Below, piece by piece: positions 58,038-64,000 of a stretch of DNA of 64,000 nt. The notes beneath the pieces are model-generated. The model ran no database searches and was not told where the DNA came from. It was given only the letters and a program-made list of their open reading frames with translations. The stretch lies in assembly GCF_022484265.1 (NCBI RefSeq), contig NZ_JAKVLR010000001.1, positions 2,108,001 to 2,172,000 on the forward strand, in the 5' to 3' direction. Origin of the DNA: Companilactobacillus sp. GTDB taxonomy: Bacteria; Bacillota; Bacilli; Lactobacillales; Lactobacillaceae. Each line of letters begins with the position of its first letter. The first letter of the stretch is position 1. The position numbers and the translations under genes are program-made.

Positions 58038-59495
58038 CTATAATGGCTCGTATTCTTCCTCATTCAACTTTCTTCTCAATATCTTGCCACTTGAGGTGAG
58101 TGGCATCTTTTTTAATAATCTAAACTCTCGTGGCACCTTGTAATGAGCCAAGCGATTGCGGCCGTACTCGATCAAGTCTGGTCCGTTCAAGAAAACGTTC
58201 TTGCCGACTGTGATATAGGCCACTGGCACTTGGCCCCAGTCGTCATCTGGAACGCCCACGATTGCGATTGACTCCAATCCATCGATCTTGGCGTATACAT
58301 TTTCGACTTCTTCAGGATAGATATTTTCTCCACCTGAGATGATCATATCGTCTTTTCGGCCGTTGATATATAAGAAGTTTTCTTCATCCAGATGTCCCAA
58401 ATCGCCGGTACGGTAAAAGCCATCATCAGTGATCTTCGCTGCAAAAAGTTTTGGTTGATTTAAGTAGCCTTTCGCTACGTTAGGAGCCTTGATCTCGATA
58501 TCGCCAATGCCGTCTTCGTCTGGATTGGTGATCCGCAAGTGCACTGGAAAGAGTGGTTGTCCGGATGATCCGACTTTTCTTTCAGCATCTTCAAAGTTTA
58601 ATGCAACGACGTTAGATGCTGTCTCGGTCATTCCGTATGACTGAATGACTGGTATTTCTGACATTTGACAACGCAACAAGGTCCAATTATCGATCGGACC
58701 GCCGCCTAAGAAGACGCATCTAAAGTTAGGATTGTACTTCTGTCCGGTCTTTAATCCATTGAGACAACGCTTGAGCATCGTTGGTACTAATGAAATGATC
58801 GAAGCTCGTTCGTTGATCAAAATCTTGTTGATGTAGTCAACGTCAAAATGTTCGATCAAATAGACGGGAATGCCGTAGATCAACGACCGCATCATGATCG
58901 AAAAACCTGAGATATGAAACATTGGCACGGTCATGACCCAAGAATCTTTTTGATTGATACCTAGGTTTAACGACATACCGATGGCGGAATAAAAGTGGTT
59001 TCCGAAAGTTTGCAGAACTCCTTTTGGGCGTCCAGAGGTCCCAGACGTGTACATAATAGAAGTTACTGAGTCATTGTCGAATTCAGCAACTGGCTGATAA
59101 CTGTCAGACGGCTCCATCGACAAAATTTCGGACATATAAGTTTTTTTAACAGTCGTAGCTTCTAGTTGAGCATCATCGGTGGCGTCATCAATCAAGACGA
59201 CTGAAACGCCAGAATCCTTGATCTGGAAGTTCAATTCTTCGTCAGACAAGCGGATGTTTAAAAAGACGATCTCCACGCCCAATTGTTGCAAGGCTAGGGT
59301 GGCGATGTAGCCGTTGAAAGAATTAGCGGTGAAAATCCCTACGCGGTCGCCTTGATGAATGCCGTTGTTGAACAGTTTCGAGGCGTACAGCTGGACCGTC
59401 GAGTTCAATTCATTAAATGTAAAATCAGTATATTGGTAAATTAGGGCAACTTTGTTAGGACTTAAGGCTGCCCGTTTGGTTAGCCAATTTTCCAT
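58038..59495 (-). CDS. menE: o-Succinylbenzoate-CoA ligase (MenE)
   Basis: A 485-residue adenylate-forming enzyme that activates o-succinylbenzoate with CoA in menaquinone/DHNA synthesis. The AMP-binding motif TSIMYTSGTSGRPKGVLQ (about residues 145-162), the QSYGMTETA (about 285), YRTGDLGHLD (about 370) and the C-terminal SGKILRRKL lysine motif are all present. It is second in an operon with menB, 17 bp apart. Confidence 0.92.
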   Translation of the reverse strand: MENWLTKRAALSPNKVALIYQYTDFTFNELNSTVQLYASKLFNNGIHQGDRVGIFTANSFNGYIATLALQQLGVEIVFLNIRLSDEELNFQIKDSGVSVVLIDDATDDAQLEATTVKKTYMSEILSMEPSDSYQPVAEFDNDSVTSIMYTSGTSGRPKGVLQTFGNHFYSAIGMSLNLGINQKDSWVMTVPMFHISGFSIMMRSLIYGIPVYLIEHFDVDYINKILINERASIISLVPTMLKRCLNGLKTGQKYNPNFRCVFLGGGPIDNWTLLRCQMSEIPVIQSYGMTETASNVVALNFEDAERKVGSSGQPLFPVHLRITNPDEDGIGDIEIKAPNVAKGYLNQPKLFAAKITDDGFYRTGDLGHLDEENFLYINGRKDDMIISGGENIYPEEVENVYAKIDGLESIAIVGVPDDDWGQVPVAYITVGKNVFLNGPDLIEYGRNRLAHYKVPREFRLLKKMPLTSSGKILRRKLNEEEYEPL

Positions 59496-59512
59496 AAAGT
59501 TTAACCTTCTCT

Positions 59513-60328
59513 CTATGGGAACTTAGGAAATTTGTCGAAATCTGGGTCGCGTTTTTCAAGGAATGCATCACGACCTTCTTTACCTTCATCAGTAGTGTAG
59601 AACAACATTGTTGAGTCTCCGGCCATTTGTTGCAGACCAGCAAGACCATCGGTGTCAGCGTTCATTGCTGCTTTGATGAAACGAATTGCAGTAGGTGACT
59701 TCTGCAAGATCTCGTCGCACCATTCAAGTGTAACTTTTTCAACGTCAGCTAGGGGAACGACTTTGTTGATCCAACCCATTTGGAAAGCTTCGTCAGCTGT
59801 GTAAGGCTTGCACATGAACCAAACTTCTTTGGCACGCTTGTGGCCAATGACACGTGCTAAGTAAGCTGAACCATATCCAGCGTCAAATGAGCCAACTTTT
59901 GGACCAGTTTGCATGAACTTAGCATTGTCGGCCGCAATAGTAAGGTCACAAACTAATTGCAAGATATTACCTCCACCAACGCTCCAGCCCCGGACCATCG
60001 CGATAACAGGCTTAGGAATGATGCGGATCAAGTGTTGCAAGTCTAGAACGTTCAAACGAGCAATGTGGTCAGGTCCAACGTATCCACCATTTCCACGGAC
60101 GCTTTGGTCTCCACCTGAACAAAAGGCGAGGTCGCCTTCACCAGTCAAAATAATGGCACCAATTGAAGAATCGTCGCGGCAATAATTGAAAGCCTCAATC
60201 ATTTCTTGTACAGTAACAGGTGTAAACGCATTTCTTTTTTCAGGACGATTGATGGTGATTTTGGCAACTTTGCCCATTCGTTCGAAAAAGATTTCTTGAT
60301 ATTCTTTAATAGTTTCCCATTTACTCAT
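59513..60328 (-). CDS. menB: 1,4-Dihydroxy-2-naphthoyl-CoA synthase (MenB)
   Basis: A 271-residue crotonase-fold enzyme closing the second ring of DHNA-CoA. NRPEKRNAFTPVTVQEM (about residues 24-40), CSGGDQSVRG (about 70) and GWSVGGGNILQLVCDLTIAA (about 113-132) are typical MenB segments. GGAGGT precedes the start at 60328. It is first in the menB-menE operon and is divergent from the MenI-like gene with only 24 bp between the two start codons. Confidence 0.95.
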   Translation of the reverse strand: MSKWETIKEYQEIFFERMGKVAKITINRPEKRNAFTPVTVQEMIEAFNYCRDDSSIGAIILTGEGDLAFCSGGDQSVRGNGGYVGPDHIARLNVLDLQHLIRIIPKPVIAMVRGWSVGGGNILQLVCDLTIAADNAKFMQTGPKVGSFDAGYGSAYLARVIGHKRAKEVWFMCKPYTADEAFQMGWINKVVPLADVEKVTLEWCDEILQKSPTAIRFIKAAMNADTDGLAGLQQMAGDSTMLFYTTDEGKEGRDAFLEKRDPDFDKFPKFP

Positions 60329-60352
60329 AAAAATAACCTCCGAGGTGTAAAA

Positions 60353-60733
60353 ATGAATTTGTTAGAAAATTTAGGGATCGAAGTCACTGATAAAAGTAAG
60401 ACTCGCGTGATCCTAAAGATGAAACTTGAAGATAAGCACATGCAGCCGTACAAGATCATGCATGGCGGTATCAGCACTGTGTTAGCTGAAACTGCTGCTA
60501 GTATCGGTGCCAACTTAAATATCGATGATGACGACAGCGTTGCCGTGGGCGTTGATATCATGACGCATCACCTTAACCCAGTTAAAGATGGGGTGTTAGT
60601 CACTGAAGCTACTCCAGTGCGAGTCGGCAATTCAATCCAAACTTGGACTGTGACGACTCACTTGGATGGACATGCTATCGCAACAAGCTTGAGTACGGTT
60701 ACACTTAAAAAAGTAGCGCTAAAAACAGTATAA
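60353..60733 (+). CDS. PaaI/hotdog-fold thioesterase, probably DHNA-CoA thioesterase (MenI)
   Basis: A 126-residue hotdog thioesterase. MHGGISTVLAETAASIGA (about residues 38-55) has the His-Gly-Gly and helix Glu of the PaaI/4-hydroxybenzoyl-CoA group. The divergent menB makes it the likely DHNA-CoA hydrolase (inference). GAGGTGT five bases upstream gives ATG 60353; the longer upstream frame runs through menB on the opposite strand and is not credible. It ends one base before the convergent next gene. Confidence 0.85.
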   Translation: MNLLENLGIEVTDKSKTRVILKMKLEDKHMQPYKIMHGGISTVLAETAASIGANLNIDDDDSVAVGVDIMTHHLNPVKDGVLVTEATPVRVGNSIQTWTVTTHLDGHAIATSLSTVTLKKVALKTV

Positions 60734-60734
60734 G

Positions 60735-61262
60735 CTATTTTTTCCGTCCATAGAGTCGTGAATTGATAATTTCAAAGAATGCTAAGACGATCAAAGCTAC
60801 GCCAAATAGTTGGTATAAGAAGATGATCGTTTTAGATGGGTTCAAAATAAACACGACTCCGGCGATGATCAAAAGCGCCGAGTATAAATAATCTAGCCAA
60901 GGCGTCACGTTGACGGTCTTTCTAGTTTCGTGCGAATCACGGAATTGGTTGATACCGTTAGCCAATAAGATGATCCCCAATACAGGTGGGACCAATGCGA
61001 CTAGAAATTTTGCCACGAACAAGATCAAGATAGCCACGATCAGCGCCAAGACGCCGAATCCCATGTTCATGTTATTTTCCCCAGTCTTACGTTTTAGACT
61101 GAATCCGTCGATCAACGACAGGACTCCGTAAAAAGCAACATAAGCTGAGACGATGTAGATGATGAAGTCCAAACTTTTGGTCGGCTCTAAAACGATGAGG
61201 ATCCCTGCAGTCGCAAGGAAAATGAATCGTAGCCAACGGTAGAGTTGGAATTGTTTGACCAT
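60735..61262 (-). CDS. HdeD/DUF308-like membrane protein
   Basis: A 175-residue protein with six hydrophobic segments arranged as three two-helix repeats (LRFIFLATAGILIVLEPTKS, then IYIVSAYVAFYGVLSLIDGF, and so on), as in HdeD acid-resistance proteins of the DUF308 family. The repeated pattern of a short loop with Pro and then a GI/GxxxLxxG helix is visible. Its role is unclear, possibly membrane or acid stress. Convergent with the MenI-like gene without space for a terminator between. Confidence 0.85.
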   Translation of the reverse strand: MVKQFQLYRWLRFIFLATAGILIVLEPTKSLDFIIYIVSAYVAFYGVLSLIDGFSLKRKTGENNMNMGFGVLALIVAILILFVAKFLVALVPPVLGIILLANGINQFRDSHETRKTVNVTPWLDYLYSALLIIAGVVFILNPSKTIIFLYQLFGVALIVLAFFEIINSRLYGRKK

Positions 61263-61459
61263 TATTTCACTTCCTAAAAGTATTCATATCTTAATAATAT
61301 CAGAAATTTAATCCAATTAAATTTTGAATATTAATGACCATTTTCACAAGTTATATATTATTTTCAACAATCCCTTGAAAATAAAAGCCTAGTCAGAATA
61401 CTTTTATTGTGAAAAAATAGTGGTAAAGTATATATTGATATCGTTATAGGAGGACAATT

Positions 61460-63184
61460 ATGAAAGTACGTGCATCAGATAAGATGGTAGACATTATGTC
61501 CAAATGGGGCATAGACAATATTTATGGTATTCCCGGTGATTCAGTCGACACAACGATCGACGCTATGTATCGAGCTCAAGACAAGATCAAGTTCACTCAC
61601 GTTTTGCATGAAGAAGTAGCTGCTTTGTCAGCTGCTGCCCATGCCAAGCTAACAGGTGAGATCAGTGCTTGCTTTTCAATTGGTGGACCAGGTGCTATTC
61701 ACTTAATGAATGGACTTTACGATGCCAAAATGGACCATGCGCCAGTTCTAGCTATATTAGGTTGCGTTAACTCAAAATTGATCAATACCGACTTTTTCCA
61801 AGAAGTTGATACTCATGTTTTGTTCGCTGATGTTGCCGTTTACAACAAAATCGTTATGGATCCTCAATCACTTCCAAGAATCGTCGACGAAGCAATTAGA
61901 ACTGCCATTTCAAAACGAGGAGTTGCTGTCCTAACAATTCCTGATGACGTTCCTAATCATATGATCCAAGATAACTATCAACCAAATGTTGACACATTTA
62001 AGCTTGAAGATTTGCGTGTTGACTCCGGCGAGATCGACAAGGCTTTGGACTTGATCGAAACTCATGAAAAGCCAATCGTCTTAGCCGGTCGTGGTATCGA
62101 AAATGCCAAAGAAGAAGCTAAAGAATTCATTGAAAAATATAAGATTCCGGTCATTCAAACAATGCCTGCTAAAGGCTTGATCGATGATGACCACCCATAC
62201 AACTTGGGACAATTAGGTAAGTTAGGTACTAAGCCTGCTTTTGAAATGATGAGAAAAGCTGACTTAGTCATTATGCTTGGTACTGACTATCCATATGCAC
62301 CATATTTGAATAAAAAAGTTGACGCTATTCAAGTCGACAATGATGGTGACAAACTAGGTAAACGTCGTAACGTGACTGTCGCTATCCAAGGTGACACTGC
62401 AGACGTCTTGCGTCAATTGATCGACCGTGGAGAAGAAGTATCAACACGTCCATTCTTAGACCAAGCCGAAGCTAAGATCACTCTTTGGAGAAAATGGCTC
62501 AAAGATGTTTACTCTAAGAACCATAAGGGTGTTCTTCCATCACTCTTGTTCCACAATATTTCCGAAAATGCTCCATCAAACGCTGTTTGGTCAATTGATG
62601 TTGGTACTTCAACTGCCTTTGGTGCCAGATTTATCAATGCTAAGCATACGCAAAAATACACCATCTCAGCTTGGTTAGGTACCATGGGATGTGCTTTGCC
62701 TGGTGCTATTGCTGCCAAAAAAGCTTATCCAGATCGCCCAGTTTATGCTATCGCTGGTGATGGTGCTACTTCAATGGTCATGCAAGACTTTGCTACAGCC
62801 GTAAGATACGACTTGCCAATGCTCTACATTGTCTTGAATAACAAATTGTTAGCCTTCATTGAATACGAACAACAATCTGCTGGTCAACAAACATACGGAA
62901 TCTCGCTACCAGATATCGACTTTGCAAAATTTGCTGAAGCTGCTGGCGGTATCGGTGAACGTATCACAACTGATCAACAATTCAGTGAAGCAATCGAGAA
63001 GTATCGTAACCCAACTAAGCCAGTGCTTTTGGATGTTGCCGTTACTGATGAAGCTCCACTTCCTGGTAAGATCATGATGGATGAAGCTAAAGGATACATG
63101 AAGTTTGGTTTCGTTCACTTGAAAGACAAGGGTACAATGCCTACACTTCCTCCATTCAGAGAAATCATGAGATCATTCTTATAG
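61460..63184 (+). CDS. pox: Pyruvate oxidase (ThDP- and FAD-dependent)
   Basis: A 574-residue enzyme of the POX/acetolactate-synthase fold, converting pyruvate, phosphate and oxygen to acetyl phosphate, CO2 and hydrogen peroxide. The N-terminal WGIDNIYGIPGDS and the Glu in HEEVAALSAAAHAKL (about residue 55), and the ThDP/Mg motif GDGATSMVMQDFATAVRYDLPMLYIVLNN (about 434-462) are clear. GGAGGAC precedes the ATG. Aerobic growth would produce peroxide, matching nox upstream in the window. Terminator at 63215. Confidence 0.92.
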   Translation: MKVRASDKMVDIMSKWGIDNIYGIPGDSVDTTIDAMYRAQDKIKFTHVLHEEVAALSAAAHAKLTGEISACFSIGGPGAIHLMNGLYDAKMDHAPVLAILGCVNSKLINTDFFQEVDTHVLFADVAVYNKIVMDPQSLPRIVDEAIRTAISKRGVAVLTIPDDVPNHMIQDNYQPNVDTFKLEDLRVDSGEIDKALDLIETHEKPIVLAGRGIENAKEEAKEFIEKYKIPVIQTMPAKGLIDDDHPYNLGQLGKLGTKPAFEMMRKADLVIMLGTDYPYAPYLNKKVDAIQVDNDGDKLGKRRNVTVAIQGDTADVLRQLIDRGEEVSTRPFLDQAEAKITLWRKWLKDVYSKNHKGVLPSLLFHNISENAPSNAVWSIDVGTSTAFGARFINAKHTQKYTISAWLGTMGCALPGAIAAKKAYPDRPVYAIAGDGATSMVMQDFATAVRYDLPMLYIVLNNKLLAFIEYEQQSAGQQTYGISLPDIDFAKFAEAAGGIGERITTDQQFSEAIEKYRNPTKPVLLDVAVTDEAPLPGKIMMDEAKGYMKFGFVHLKDKGTMPTLPPFREIMRSFL

Positions 63185-63214
63185 GATACTTTAATTAAAT
63201 TTAATCTAAGAAAT

Positions 63215-63251
63215 AGGATAACTACGAAATGCCGTGGTTATCCTTTTTTTA
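63215..63251 (+). terminator. Intrinsic terminator after pox
   Basis: AGGATAACTAC / GTGGTTATCCT stem and a T-run. Confidence 0.88.
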
Positions 63252-63361
63252 TGCATATTTTTATTTTTTTACCCAAAAATCGTTTATTTTCGTTGCACGT
63301 AAATTAGAAAAAGATTAGAATATCCTTATTTACCACAAAACTAATTTAAGGAGGTGTCATT

Positions 63362-64000
63362 ATGGGAGCTCAAACAGTTGGCCATAATCACGAAAAAGAT
63401 AAACGTCTGATCGATCGTGAGAATCAATATTTTGCTACTGCCGGCCGGATCAATTACTACGATCTAGTGATCGATTCAGCGCACGGTGCGATCCTCAAGG
63501 ATGTAGACGGGAATGAATATATCGACTTGCTAGCTAGTGCATCTGCTACTAACGTCGGTCATACTAACGATTTGGTGGTCAAGGCCATTCAGGATCAGGC
63601 AGAAAAGCTCATCCATTACACACCTGCTTATTTTCATCATGTACCAGAACAAGAACTCGCTGAAAAATTAGCGAAGGTCGCACCTGGATCAACGCCTAAG
63701 AAAGTTGCTTTTGGAAATTCTGGTTCAGAATCAAATGATGCAATTATTAAATTTTCCCGAGCTTATACAGGACGTCAATATATTGTGTCGTATATGAATT
63801 CTTATCACGGCTCAACTTATGGTTCGATGGCATTATCTGGCGTCAGTTTGAACATGACTCGAAAAATGGGTCCATTGATGCCAGGAGTCGTCCACGTTCC
63901 ATACCCAGACTTGTATCGCAGAGAAGCTGGAGAATCCGAACACGATGTGGCTGTCAGATTTTTTGAAGCCTTCAAGCAACCGTTTGAAAGCTTTTTACCA
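63362..64000 (+). CDS. Class III aminotransferase, isoleucine 2-epimerase-like (partial, cut by window end)
   Basis: The first 213 residues of a PLP enzyme of aminotransferase class III. KDVDGNEYIDLLASASATNVGH (about 49-70), YTPAYFHHVPEQELAEKLAKVAPG (about 83-106), FGNSGSESNDAIIKFSRAYTGR (about 114-135) and SYHGSTYGSMALSG (about 143-156, PLP phosphate-binding region) closely resemble the Lactobacillus buchneri isoleucine 2-epimerase, which interconverts L-isoleucine and D-allo-isoleucine. The PLP lysine lies beyond the window. AAGGAGGTG precedes ATG 63362. Confidence 0.85.
   Translation, partial: MGAQTVGHNHEKDKRLIDRENQYFATAGRINYYDLVIDSAHGAILKDVDGNEYIDLLASASATNVGHTNDLVVKAIQDQAEKLIHYTPAYFHHVPEQELAEKLAKVAPGSTPKKVAFGNSGSESNDAIIKFSRAYTGRQYIVSYMNSYHGSTYGSMALSGVSLNMTRKMGPLMPGVVHVPYPDLYRREAGESEHDVAVRFFEAFKQPFESFLP

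Noticed and set aside
60206..60352. Upstream extension of the MenI-like frame through menB
   Set aside because: It would overlap most of the menB N-terminus in antisense; the ATG at 60353 has a good ribosome binding site and the family's usual length.

Overview
The window looks like chromosomal DNA of a low-GC Gram-positive lactic acid bacterium of the Lactobacillaceae. Companilactobacillus or a close relative is my best guess. The reasons are an exported subtype-B-like tannase, PepO endopeptidases, pyruvate oxidase, NADH oxidase, a D-aspartate-ligase-like gene (implying a Lys-D-Asp cross-bridge) and an isoleucine 2-epimerase-like aminotransferase. The genus is inferred from gene content, not from a marker gene. 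No rRNA, tRNA, CRISPR array or prophage was seen.

Layout. 0-9 kb: a membrane protein, a GNAT acetyltransferase, a metallophosphoesterase, an AsnB-type amidotransferase, an aldo/keto reductase, a DegV protein, and a D-Asp-ligase-like ATP-grasp gene that appears to lack a normal start codon, followed by a universal stress protein. 9-15 kb: cytosolic PepO, lipoprotein tannase, secreted matrixin-like protease, an SDR lacking the usual catalytic pair. 15-20 kb: a MerR regulator and an arsenic operon arsR-arsA-arsB-arsD-arsC. 20-25 kb: a small redox/stress cluster, a Fur-family (Zur-like) regulator and, on the other strand, a zinc-type binding lipoprotein with a 42-residue basic protein. The regulator and the zinc genes share one palindromic operator. 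25-27 kb: a run of tiny peptide genes. 27-38 kb: proline genes (proB-proA), serine genes (serC-serA) behind what looks like a serine leader-peptide attenuator, carA-carB and NADH oxidase. 39-47 kb: more tiny peptides, a LysR regulator, a fumarate-reductase-type flavoprotein, and a flavinylation/flavin-reductase cluster (two ApbE paralogues, an anchored FMN-binding protein, a ferric-reductase-like membrane flavoprotein). 47-50 kb: tiny membrane proteins and a yefM-yoeB toxin-antitoxin pair with its operator. 50-54 kb: a structured non-coding region and an exported PepO. 54-58 kb: an IS3-family element and long-hairpin repeats. 58-64 kb: menE, menB, a MenI-like thioesterase, an HdeD-like protein, pyruvate oxidase and the start of an isoleucine 2-epimerase-like gene.

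Most notable observations. (1) Five promoters carry the direct repeat TTTAAG-N5-TTTAAG ten bases before a -10 box. This is the CiaR box known from streptococci. They drive two families of unannotated tiny peptides (eight genes of 35-40 residues) and the flavinylation genes, so they appear to form one regulon. (2) Two families of 130-200 bp intergenic elements have long complementary arms whose sequence changes from copy to copy while the pairing is kept. (3) A Ser-rich 20-codon leader peptide with mutually exclusive hairpins precedes serC-serA. (4) A region at 49.9-50.7 kb holds four stem-loops that share one loop sequence, plus a clear promoter and terminator, and probably encodes a non-coding RNA of about 285 nt.
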